64,000 bases of DNA, taken from Vigna angularis. Lineage: Eukaryota; Streptophyta; Magnoliopsida; Fabales; Fabaceae. Location: assembly GCF_016808095.1 (NCBI RefSeq), contig NC_068976.1, forward strand, positions 21,112,371-21,176,370. The letters run 5' to 3'. This document shows, piece by piece, positions 46,601-59,000 of the stretch. The notes beneath the pieces are model-generated. The model was not told the DNA's origin. It saw only the letters and a list, made by a program, of their open reading frames with translations, and did not search any database. The position numbers and the translations under genes were made by a program. The stretch's first letter is position 1. Each line of letters starts with the position of its first letter.

Positions 46601-47215
46601 TCGGAGTTGCCTCTGCAAAACCATGTTGCTTCTATGATTTTTATTTGCAGTTTATAATCAATCATATCTCAATTTTCAAACAGTTTCTTCCCACCTTAAT
46701 TCGGTTTCATGTTCCACAGTGACAAAGAGAAGAAAGAGATCAAACGAACTTCATCTATATGCATATGTTCTATGATAAATAACATATATTGCTGACACAA
46801 ACTATCTTCTCCCAGTATGAGACAAGAATCAGAAGAAAAAGAAGGCAAAAATGAAACTCAGACATGCAGAAGAGTGAGTCAACAAAGCAGAAAAGTTAAA
46901 GAGTGAAGGAAAGTTCAAAGGTTTGATGAAAAGCTTGATGAGGCATTAATTAAACTGGCCTTCTGAGATCAAACGGTGACTTTTCTACCCTAATCTGATG
47001 CTTTCGTCAACAGGTTTTGGAAGCCCTAAACATATACATAAACCCTAGATAGAACAGAATATATTATTATGATATGAAGGAAATTGAAGTTTACTGTGTT
47101 TTCCACCAAGGCTTTCAATAGCTTGAACAAAGTGGTGATGGAGTTGAGGTGTCCAACGAAGGCGTGGAAGTTCAGATTTGTTGTACTGCCTGACACTTCT
47201 CTCACGATTTTTCAT
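43673..47215 (-). CDS. GARP/G2-like MYB transcription factor
   Basis: A nuclear DNA-binding protein. Five exons: 47095-47215, 46536-46612, 45093-45193, 44356-44443 and 43673-43894, giving 202 residues in phase. The GARP (MYB-SHAQKYF-like) domain spans about 16-70: LPRLRWTPQLHHHFVQAIES, GGKHKATPKRILQQMHVRGL and KIAHIKSHLQMYRNMK, split by two introns at positions usual for this family. Downstream is acidic (SNEETDYDLNQ), with DLN resembling the EAR repressor core, then a Ser-rich tail. It is closest in look to the plant MOF1 / At1g14600-type clade; exact orthology is not claimed. The last acceptor (AG before 43894) is my choice because it keeps phase 0 and the STSWLVRDDGSNEEE frame; this border is the least certain. 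The fourth intron holds a TRIM-type LTR. Confidence 0.82.
44004..44122 (+). mobile_element. TRIM-type LTR with primer site, in a GARP-gene intron
   Basis: A 119-bp LTR begins TGTTGGAAGTTTCACATCGG and ends ACCTCTAACA, followed by TGATATCAGAGTC (44123-44135), a one-base variant of the tRNA-Met primer site. The body contains ATAAGTGGGTGTAAACCTTA and AAATCGGTTTTGTGAGGTTG. It is related to the LTRs of the TRIM at 15892-16187. I see no second LTR. It lies antisense in the fourth intron of the GARP gene. A weaker relative occurs at about 45460-45530 in the second-last large intron. Confidence 0.65.
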
Positions 47216-48299
47216 TTTTTCTGTGTTTCACCCTTTTGAATATATCAGATTATTCTTTATGGCAAAGCTAAATAATAAGAGTCTGCAACACTTCGATATG
47301 AATGCTGCAGCAAGAAACCTCCAAAAGTCTATGCCCAATGACTTTTCATGAAATTCAATTAAATGAATTCTTAAAACCTATAATATTTCACTCAAATTCT
47401 TTTTGTCTATTTTTCAAATAAAATTGTCGTTTTTCTATCACTCCATTCATTTCAATTTGACAAAACCAGAGAATGAAACGTGTTTTAAGAAGATGATATT
47501 TGTTAGATTCCACCATCGTTTCACATTCCTATTTAACACACTACTATATATTCCTACAAGCATTCATTGAAGAATTAACAAGTGGGTTTTTTTTTTATAG
47601 AAAATGTTAATTTAAATATAATGTACTAACTTCTCAAGTAATAACAAAATTATTGACTTTATTTATAATAATTACTTTAAAATTATATCTAAAATAGTTT
47701 TTATTGGATATAAACTAAAAATGTATTAACTATCCTCGCAGTCAACTTTAATGTATCTCTATCGTAAATTTTAATTAAATTCATTTGTTCCTTATTTTTA
47801 GTGTCACCAAAATATACGTATAAATGAAATGCATTTATGTCCGAAAAGGGAATCATTTACCGACACCACTTGTCCCTTTCGCTTTCTTTATTGGAGTTTT
47901 CAAACCATGACTTGAAAAAAATTCCAATTATGTAAAAGAATAAAATTATAAGCATATGAATATCTTATGATCTATATATAATATTAGTTAAGACATTTTG
48001 CAATCAATTATAAAGCAAACTAAATAACTTTTTCATTAATTAAGTATCTTAGTTAAGTTGATATAATATTCTTGTTTTCATATAATGAAGAAATAATTTT
48101 TAATTTTTCCTCATTATATATATAGAGAATGATGCTTAGGTAACATTAAATAAAAATTAGGAAACTAAATTTATTTTTATTTATGTCCACCATATATTTT
48201 TTTTTCTACATACTTGAGTCCAATAATATTTACTGTTTGTATTATTATTTTTTTATTTTAAACATTTATTCTTTATGTTTATTTTTTTATATTTTATTA

Positions 48300-48348
<49 letters not shown>

Positions 48349-50070
48349 CTCTTATTTTCAAATGTTTTTAGTTTATATTTTCAATTTTATTTAAATTAGG
48401 AAATATCTCTAAGATGGTTGAATTAGTTGTTAATTAATTCTAATGGACTTTGCTTAACTCAATTAATTCCTAATTTTAAATGTGGGTTGCTAATATTTTT
48501 TTATTTCCATCTAAATTGCTGTTTTTGGGTAGGAATTAAAGGCTATATATACAGAAAAAAAAACAAAAAAAAAACGTAGATGCTATATCATGCTCTCTTT
48601 TTCTGTATTTGTATCGCTTACTGAAAGAATGAAGATACTGTATTATTAAGTATCTCGTGTATGAAAATATAAATTTTAAAAATATTTGACTAACAATAAA
48701 AAAATTAAATTAAAATGTAAACATATTGTTTTAAAGTTTGGAATATAAAATATAGTTTAATTAAAAAAGTTTTATTTTACTAATTATTTCAGTATCTGAA
48801 AATGACAATATGTGATATATATCGAGTTACATTAATTATATTAAGTTTTTTTGTCTTACTTTTTATGTTTGTTGAATCCACTTTTCTAACAAACAGACTT
48901 CAAATAAAAAAGTTACATCATTTTATTCCCCAAAAGGAAACGTGTGATGTTCGTTTAGGATATTTACAATGTTTTTCCTATATATTGTCTCCATCAAAAA
49001 TGAATAATTAAAAGGGACTATATATACAAAAATCAGAAAATCTCATTTTCCATTCATTTTTGTTTCAACTTTCAACACATGCCAAACAAAAATATAAGAA
49101 AAACAGCTAATAATTCAATATATTATAGTGTTGAAGAAATGAAGATCATCACAAACTTTTCACGTCAATTGGTCGTGCATGTGTTCAAACAAATAAAGCA
49201 TAGAGCTGTTTCTGACTGCTTACGTTGTTCCAAGGTTACCTTAATCGCGACAACTTTCATGAAAATACGATTACATGTAAAAATAAATTATATTTTTTTA
49301 TTTTTAACACATCTTTCCTTCCAAAAAAAATAAATAAATATTAAAAAATAAATTTTAAATTTAATTTAATTCTGTAAAATTAATTCGTAAGATAAAGTTT
49401 CTATTCATTATATACTATAAAATTATTTTATTTTTAATCATGAAATTTCTAACTATAACAAATTATTGTTCTTTTACTAACATCAAATATCTTAAAATAA
49501 CACAGTAAGATAAATTATATATTCCAAATATTATTTGTTATAAATCTGAAATTTTTATCACAATTTTATTATTAAATAATATAAAAAATATAAGAAAAGA
49601 AAAAAGATATTTAAACTACCATTAATATCAAACATGTTGAATATAATGGAATAATATTCAATATATAATAATCTAGAATGTAAATAGTCTTTTTAAATCG
49701 TTATTTTTTTTGAAGAGAAAGTATAAATAAATTATAGTTGTTAATAGAGGAAGAAAAAGATGTGTTGAATTGTCCATGAGCCAATGAGTTTGATGTCAAT
49801 TATTGACGGTGCCTACTTTTGGACCCATCTATTGCCTTTCATATGCCGTGTTTAACACTACTATTCCCTCTAAATTCAAACATCATGGAAAGAGAATCTA
49901 TAAACTTTTAAATTCCCAACTTTCTTTTAAAAAGGTTATGTTAATTAGACAATTCCATATGGAATATAGGTTCCACTTAATCTTAGTCAGCAATGTTTTA
50001 AATTTCATACCTATTAATCATACGATCATATTAGAGTATATAAAAAACTATAAATGTTATTTTATTGGTT
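47216..50070. other. Intergenic DNA
   Basis: 47216-47600 should contain the promoter of the GARP gene. The remainder is AT-rich with a TA run at about 48305-48347. No open frame shows a recognisable domain. Confidence 0.45.
48305..48347. repeat. TA microsatellite
   Basis: An uninterrupted alternating AT run of about 43 bases, likely length-polymorphic. Confidence 0.95.
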
Positions 50071-50084
50071 AGTTTTACGTAGTC

Positions 50085-50660
50085 CGGTTAAAATGGGTTG
50101 AAACTCATCGGTCAATTTGGTCCATTACAGGTTTAAGTTGGGTTCAGTTGTAAAACAATTTTGAATTTTGATATAGTCCAATTTTAAATCCGACTCACCC
50201 GAATTGAACTTGACTCACTCAGGTTATTTCCACGGTAACGACTCACCAGCCCACTTAATTGTTTTAACAAGTACTTTTGGTTGGATTAATCATTTTACAA
50301 AATATTAAAAGGAAAATCCGTATTAAATTATTTTTGTATTGAATAATTAGGCAACATGAACAAATTATAAATCTATAACTCAATTTATATGAAAATAAAT
50401 TTGAATAGTTATGAAACTACCAAATTTTGTGACATCTTTTTGTGAATGAAATCTTATGTTTCATTGATTATAAATATAATTTAAAACCCTTCTCGTTTAT
50501 TTAGATTTGAATTAGAAATTTTTTGTTATTTTTTTAATTGAAAAAAACTTATAATCAAGTGAGTCAATCTGTTTAACCGCTCAACCCGTGGTGGGTTGGA
50601 CCAAGTTTAAATTTTTTCGACTGGATCGAGTCGGGTTGAGCTGGATGACTTGTTTTGACA
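50085..50660. repeat. Degraded hAT/MITE-like element with GGGTTGA-rich ends
   Basis: The left end (GTTAAAATGGGTTGAAACTC, then GGTCAATTTGGTCC and AAGTTGGGTTCAG) and the right end (CAACCCGTGGTGGGTTGGAC ... GTCGGGTTGAGCTGG, GACTTGTTTTGACAGTACT) share inverted GTCAAAAnGGGT-type sequence. Such GGGTTGACCC-rich ends are typical of common plant hAT-like elements. It is diverged and non-coding. Similar words occur at 60470-60760. Confidence 0.4.
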
Positions 50661-53600
50661 GTACTAGTTTTACATAATAAAATAAAATAAAAAAATATTT
50701 TTGTTTATTATGATAATAATAATGCTTATTAATTTTATCGTATTACTTTTTATCAAGCTGTTTCCAAATTATATATAAATATTTAATTTGATATTTGAAA
50801 TGTTTGACAATAACAGAATCTTATGATTTTATTAACAATAACTCTTTTTCTGTATTTAATTTTAAGTAGCGTGTATCTTTATCTTAGATAATGCACAAAA
50901 TAATTTATTACTATAATTATTACATAACTAATATTTAGTTTCGTGTATGATAAACTAATAAGTTTTTTTTATCAGTATTTGATATCGGATTTTTTTTTAT
51001 AAGAAATATGACTCTATTCAATATAAATATATTGTAAATTCTATATTAACTAGAAATATAATAAAGTTAGATCATATACCCTTTGATTAGTCTATACCTT
51101 ATAATATAGTACCCTTTGATCAATGAAAAGGTAATCCCAGTTGAAAGATTCCATGCACACGTAAATCGAGAAAATGCATGCCAGAAAGAGTAAGCTTTAA
51201 TTTCTTCATTCCCATCACATGATCAAGTTGAATGTAATGTTTGGGAATATTGATTTATGGTTTTCTTGATTTCATGCAATTGTATGAATTTGTTAAACCA
51301 CTATGTTGATAATTGATGTGTTTTTTTTTCTCCTTTGCAACTTAGTCAAATGGAATTTCAGTTCTTAAATTTGAAAAATTATTATTGAATTTTGTGTTTC
51401 CGCGCATGCATTTATTGGTCCCTACATGAGTTAGAATGACACCATTTTTCAACTTCTACATTATGGATTCCTTTTTTAAGAGAATAAAATAACTAATTTT
51501 GATCGTTGAAATCATGTGTGGTTAGGGTTCATTTTCATCAACAAATAAGATTATTTAGATTATCAATTAATGAAACAATTATACTAAGCAAAAAGTAGAA
51601 GATTGGATCCGGTTTTATCTTTTTGAATTCGAGTTTTGTAAAAGAAGAAAATACAATTAAGAAAGAAAATTGTACTAAAGGTCTTTCACTAATATTAGAA
51701 AAATAATGAATATATAAGCCATTTTAGAAAACAAAAATTTCTAAACTATATTTATATTTTTGAAGTTATAATGTAATATATGTTATAAATGCAAATATAT
51801 AATTTATTTGTGGTTGTTTAATTAATGTTCAATTATATCATTTAGTTATTAATACTAAAAGAAAATTTTAAATTACTTATGAATTTTTATTTGATAGTAA
51901 TAAGAAAAATCGAATAATAATTCAAGTTTATCGATAACCAAAATTTTATTAGTAAAGTAATAATTTATAAATTTTTTTATCAATAAATTTATTGATAATT
52001 ATTGACAACTGCAAATTCATTAATAAAATACGTAAATAAATATTACGAGTAAATCTTATTCTTATTTCTTTCTTTTCTTTCTCGTTAAAATAATGGTAAC
52101 TTGTTGTCATTGTGTCATCATTATCTCTATGTTATTACGAGTAAATCTTATTCTTATTTTCTTTCTCTTCATTTTTTTTCTCTTTCACTTTTTCCTCCAA
52201 CTCCGATTGCAATTATTGTTATTGTTGTGCCTTTGTCGTCGTCATTGCGATCAACTTGACTTCTCTTCCTCTTCTCTTCTTATGTTCCTCTCTTTTTCAT
52301 ATCTTTTTCTTTTCACTCTTCTTTTATAATTTATTTGTATCAAACTTGACAAGGAGTAAATGGTTTATTTTATTTATAAAACAATTTATTAATAATAGGA
52401 ATTATAAATTATTGATGAAATTGATTGTTGGATATATTGTTGACGAAAATATTTGACAAAAATATTATTTTATTTTATTATTTTTGTTATTTCAGAAATG
52501 TGAGATATTTGAAACATGGTACTAGAAAAACAAAAGTGATAAGTTATATATTCTTGTTTGTATATATTATTTAATAAGACACTTCTACTCTTACATCTGC
52601 ATATTTCATCACAAATATATAATTTGAACTCAAGTAAAATAATCACAATAAAGTATTCACAAAAAACTAAGAATAAATGAAAGATAAATGAATTATGTGC
52701 GATTGCGTCAAAATCATTGGATATCTTGGTAGGACAATTGCTCATGAAATGAATATGGAACCAACGACAGAAACCAACAACATGAGACCTCAACAAGACA
52801 TTGGTGAACCTGAAACGTGTGAACTTGCACCAGAAAAAATCGGGTCCATCCACTTATGATCAATTTATTGCAACATTAAGCATAGATAATAATCATAATC
52901 TTGAAAATAATGGTATTTTGACTATTACCAGTCTATCTACCTTTTAAAAAAATAATATTAAAATGACACATATTTACGTTCATTTAATACGAGTTATAAA
53001 GATAAAATAGTTATAAAAAATAAAATTTTGTATTTAAAAAGGAATAAAAATATATTATTGAATGATTATAAAAATTTGTGTATATCAAAATATTATTTCT
53101 ATTAAGCATTGGCCTGCAAGTGGTTGTACAAAGTCAAGTTTGTGAGTTTGATGGTAGCATTGAGAGAAAGTAATAAGATTGATCCTTTTAAGAACCACCA
53201 TCGCTCTCAATCCAGCAAGCAAGCTAGGTCAAATTTTTATTCAAGCTTCTTAATAATTGCACTCTTCACGCTTATCTTAAACTATTTTATTACATTTTAC
53301 AATCAATATTTCCTATTTGATAAGGTTATCTTTTGTTAAAATGGTTTATGGCTAACAAAACTTAAGACATAACCAAGTTATTACAAGTAATATATGTTAT
53401 CAATTAGTGCATAGGATTACAGGGTAGGATATGGTTGCTCCTAAATTTTTTGCAATTACTTATTTATATAATAATGATATAACAATGATATAACAATGAT
53501 AATTAAATTAGAAAGCTTTTTAATTTATTTTTATAGCATGAGTTATTTAATTTTAATAAATATTATATTAATTAAAATGAAAAATAAATAAAAGATGTTA

Positions 53601-56061
53601 AATGTATATAAAAAGAAAATTGAGATATTTTTTTCTTATATTCTTTTCTTACGTGTCAAGTTCATTCTTTTTTCAATGGTAAAATATAAATTCATCATTT
53701 TTTCTTTCATTTAGCATGTGTTTCATTTACTTCGGAAAAAAACAAGAAGTATTCTTTTGTTTACTTCATATTGAAATATTACTTTCATAAATAAACTTTT
53801 ACTCTTTTTCAAGTAAAAAAAAAATTATATATATAGGAAAAATGTCTTATATCTTTTAAGTTCTTGCAATAACTAATTTATTTTTTCTCTTTTTTACAAC
53901 ATTTTTGTATAAAAGTTCCGTTTATAAAGTAAAATAAAATATTAATTGTTATATTTTCTTTAATCATTTTTTTATTATGACTTATTTATTACAAGTTTTC
54001 TTTTTGATAATTATGTTTTTTAAAATTTTAGTTTTAATTTAACTATATATATATATATATATGATGTTTTTATAGTTATAATCTCATGATACTCAATTTT
54101 GTTTAGTTAAAGTGATGGACAACTAACCCACATTTGGTCTGAGATTGTTTGGTTGTAATTAGTTGACTTGGTTAAGCATTTCTCACACCTACTCAAATTA
54201 TAAACTTCAATACTCTTCAACAAATTTCTAATCATTAGGTTATGAATTACCTCTAATAAGATTGGTTTGCTTCAAATTATCATATTGTAAAAATCTATTA
54301 TATTTTTAAACTTTATTTTAAGGGTTAAAATGTGACATCATATTAAACTTTGATTTTATTAAGCTTCCCATTAATAAGAAATATATTAATCTAATCTTCC
54401 TTGCTCAATAATATTAATTATTTTTTTATATAATGGTGAATCATATTAACATTTCTTTAAAAACATTAATAAGAGGGAAATTTTATGTAATGGTGAATTA
54501 TATTAAAAAGAAAATTTATTATAATAAGAGGGAAATTGTCCTGTGGTTTAATTTAAAAAGAAAACTGTGGTTTAATTGAAAAAGAAAATAATTAACCCTT
54601 ATTTTAATTATTAATATAATATTTAATTTTATATTAATGTTTGGTAAAATTATTTTCTATATTTTAATAATTTATTATATTGTACCTAATATTTCTTATA
54701 ATATATTTTTCTCTTTTAATCTTCATAAAATGACAAAGGAGTTCCAAATTATAAAGAAAATAATACTTCTTGATGATTAATGTTAATAATATGATCTCAA
54801 TCAATTTGATGTCAAAACAATATTATTAACTTCAACTATAATAAAAAAAATCATAATATATCTTGAAAGATATGGTGTTAGGATTATAAAAATTTAGAAT
54901 AAATACAAATATTAAGTAAAATTGAAAAAAAAAATTATTGGATTGAGTGAAAAATAAATCCAATAAATAAAATGATGATAATTAGTTTAGTTTAGCTTAA
55001 ATTTTGAATCGAAATTAACCAGTAGTAAATTAACTAATTCAAAATAATTCCAACAATCAATTGAACTATCCGACCCGTACCCGGTTTATTTCCAGGTTGC
55101 TGCGGTTTTTATCCTTTAACGTGTACAAATTTTGGCATCCCGCTTTCTTTCTACAACGACAGCCACGGAATGAAACGGAGGAACGTTATCGGAGATTTAC
55201 CAACAAGCGAAAACACTATTGTTGAAGACACGTGACGGCCTGGAGCGCGTCGAGAAGTCGGAGTAGCCCTCCTCCCGACATCCCTGCAAAATCCGAACGC
55301 GATCTCCGGAGAATAGCTTCATGAACGTTATCAAATTCACTCACATTTCCGTTTCTAAAACACTCTATTAGCAAATAATTTGCATGCCGTGATGCTGACG
55401 CACGTGAGTGATCAAAAATTTTTAAACAAGATTATTTATGTACGAGATTTGTAGTCAAATTGCAATGCATATAATCTGGCAGTGAAATTGAGAGGATGTA
55501 ACAACATGATGCAGTTTCTGTTTGTATCACTCTCTTCGTTGTGCAGAAAAGTGGAACAGATAACTGAAGAGGCTGATTCCTGACTCCCACTGTGGAAAGT
55601 ATATATTATAATTTTAGATTTTAGTATGAGCAGCAGAGCAGTTTTACCAGAAAAGATGCATAAAATGCTTTATATATTTGGGCTAGAATTGCCAATTGCA
55701 AAGCATACAGCACACAAATTTCATTCCTCATTTGATTTTGTAATAAATAATTTCATTAGCTATTCTAAATTCTACTCATGCTAAAGGTTCGCACTAGGAT
55801 TTGACTAGTGTTGAGGATGGCTGGTATTTACAAAATTTGACTGGTTATACAACAAAGCGAGGGAACTAGAGAACCACCCAAACTTCAACTGAGTCAGGAA
55901 CCCATCACAAACACATCCGCCAACCAAGATTTTTCTTATGACACTTCATCGCATTCATCTTCAGGATTTGTCCTCAATATAAGCTAAACATAGTTTCAAT
56001 TTTCACAGTTAGGATTTCTGTATTCGATATAAGCTTCTGCCAACACTGAACTTTCAATCAA
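50661..56061. other. Long AT-rich intergenic region
   Basis: I see no gene in this 5.4 kb. It has a Copia reverse-transcriptase scrap at 53105-53175, a C/T-rich stretch at 52170-52320, a direct repeat of ATTACGAGTAAATCTTATTC near 52043 and 52133, and an unexplained GC-rich patch at 55130-55330. The last 500 bases likely hold the helicase 3' untranslated region. Confidence 0.45.
53105..53175 (+). pseudogene. Scrap of a Copia-type reverse transcriptase
   Basis: One frame reads ACKWLYKVK, and after a one-frame shift EFDGSIERK follows. Together these match the conserved KWVYKxK...DGSIERxKARL segment at the start of the Copia reverse transcriptase domain. No other part of the element is visible and the scrap is frameshifted. 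Confidence 0.4.
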
Positions 56062-59000
56062 CTAGGCTTTAGAAGGCCCAGAGTTTTGGCGACCATCATA
56101 ATTAATAAGCTCTGCAAGTGATCCTTTTGGTCTCTTGCCAAATCGCCTAGATCCTGACCTGCCTAAAGTTGTTGCATTTACCATAGTGGTTAATGAGTCC
56201 ACACCTTCTGAAATTGATGGCATACCAATGCACCCATCACAAGACAAAATACAAGCTATAGCATCCATAGAAGCCGCCATGATTGGAGGAAGATCATTCC
56301 TTGGATATGTCACCTAAAGAATGTAAATTAATTTGTCAAGAATGTTATTTTAATAGAAATGACAGATAAATCACAGAAGAGAAAAACGATTTGGTTATTT
56401 ACTTTGTATAAAATTGCTGCTGATAGTCTCTCTCTCAAGCAGTATAGCTGAGCAACATCGATTGCTGTTGAACGAAAATAAAGCCAACGGTCCATGATTA
56501 CTTTAACCCTGTTATCAGGAGAAGACATCAACTTATCCTCACGGCCTCCACTAGATTTAGCATCAAGTTCCATCCCATCTTCACTTCCAACTTCATCTTC
56601 ACTCCCTTCTGCATCATCCTCGTCGTCATTTTCATCGGTTGGAGCAACAGCAATCTCTGTCGCAAGCAGCAAAAGTGGAAGTTGTCCAACAACTGTGCAG
56701 TTCCTTATGTTCATACCCACGTCACTACGAGTAATCTCATCATACACAATTAAAGTGTGATCTAAATTTTTCATGAATGACAACTTGAAATTTGTAGAAT
56801 GATTGTGCAACCGAACTTTATCACCACCTGCTGTTTCAACTATAAATCTTTTCCCAATTTTATTTGGAATAAATCTCCCGACCATTGGATATAGTCCTGC
56901 TACCAAAACAGCATGGAGTACACCAGGGTCATATGCATTCACACTGTAACTTGAAGCATCTTCATGGATAAACCCATTTCGAATTAGTTCCGCTTGAAGT
57001 TGCCTGCGCATGCCAGATAACATGTGCATGGCACCTGATGACACAAAATACTGAGAACAAAACCGTGCTTCTAGACCCATTTTCTTTGAGTTATTCCAGC
57101 ATTCGAATGCAGCCAATACAGCAAACTGATCACCGCAACCCCCATATAAAGAAGCAAGCTCAGATTTGGCAGCTGTGGCTCTCTTTTTCTCTTCAGGTAA
57201 CATTGGAAGTGTAAACGGATCTCTATACTCGGATGCACAAGCAAGAGTTAAAGCTGGCTCAAGGCAGTTCATCAATATAGCAAAAAAAAGCATCCTGCAG
57301 ATTGATGGGTGAACAGGAAGAGAACCAAGCTTCTCCCCTAGTTTGGTGAGTTTTTCATCACTTGAAAATGCCCCAATCTCTTGAAGAATTATAATAGCGT
57401 TGCGTATGGACTCAAAAACTGGAGGATCTAGCGTCTTGCCCAGAAATTCTTCTACTTTGCAATTTGGATCTAGCAACTTCACCTGTCACAATAGAGAGAG
57501 ATAGAGAGAAAGAACCAAATCTAACGTGAGGGCAACTTTTTTGTCCAGTACATTTTCATGCCATTGATACCTTGCTAGTACAACACAAGAAAAAAAAAAT
57601 ACCCTTCGGAGGGTGTTTGTGTACTTTCAAAAGTAATTTAAATTTGTACAAGATGAAACTGGTAACACAAACCTATATAAATATGTTTGTGTACTTTCTG
57701 ATTCTCAAACCAGAAATAATGAGTTGGTGTACTACTTGACCTTCAGTAAATGAGTGTAGCTGCTTTATCTAATCTAACAAGTAACAACCAAATCACATAT
57801 ACTACGCAGCATCAAAACGCTTTCAAAATTAGAGGCATCTTTTCAACCATAACACGCTTTCGAAACTAGAGACATCTTTTCAACCTTAACCTCAGACACA
57901 GAATATCATAGACACCAATTTCATCAAGCAATGCAACGAGACCCTTCACTATTTTCTCTTCCAAAAACCTTAGAAGATAGTTGTTTCCTTCGCACAAACC
58001 ACTAATTAACCACATTTTGCACTGATTAATTCATTAAAAAAAAAACATGAGTTTGAATTTAGCATTACGAATTGACTAATTTTTTCCATTTGCTAAATTT
58101 TCATGTTTACACTCTATGGGGGACACCAGAGAACATTTTACCATTTTATCATTCAGCAACAAGCACCAAGATTTGGAGTCACCAATCAGGAAAGATGGAA
58201 TACCTGCAGACAAAGCTCCTCAATAGGTATTCTTCTAATTTCTGGAATCTGAAAATCTGGTAAGGAAGCTGCTCGAGTCCTTGAGTATAGATGATAGCAT
58301 ATTCCGGGTTGACAGCGGCCAGCACGTCCCTCTCGCTGCTTAGCACTTGCTTTTGAAATCCAAGATGACTGAAGAGTTGACACATTGTTATAAGGATCAT
58401 AACTTTTTTCCTTCATTCGTCCAGTGTCTATGACATACACTATATCATCAATGGTGATAGCTGTTTCAGCAATATTTGTTGATAGTACAATTTTGCGGCA
58501 CCCATGAGGTGGGTGCCTAAAAACCTTTTTTTGTTCCACGCTTGGAACCATTGAATGTAGAGATATGAGCATAAACCTTGAGGAATTCTTGAAAAAAGAT
58601 GATGCAAACAATTTCTCACGTGTTCTATTTATTTCATCCCAGCCTGGAAGAAAAACAAGGATCCCTCCATCTGTTGAATCAATGCATATTTTTCTTATCA
58701 ATTGTTCTATCAAAACAACATCAACAAGTTCTGGGTTGACCGTTGACAGGTATTTATCAAGTAGCTTATTCTCTTCTGTGGAGTTGGAAAAATCATTGTG
58801 TAAGTGCTTCTTCAATATTTCAACTGCTTCTGGTTGGTTTTGCCTTTCAGCAATCTCCAGTGCGGTCATTCCATCCTGGGCCTTTAAATGGCAATCTGCT
58901 CCACAAGATAAGAGCATGCACATATCACCCACTCTACCCTTCCCAGCAAACACAATTAGTGGAGTAATGCCAGTTAAAGAATGTTGGTAATTAAAGAGTT

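Noticed and set aside
48305..48347. Possible origin or regulatory meaning of the long AT runs
   Set aside because: Plain dinucleotide microsatellites in AT-rich plant DNA, with no associated motif.
52093..52330. A Leu/Phe/Ser-rich plus-strand frame
   Set aside because: C/T-rich low-complexity DNA with no start context or family match.
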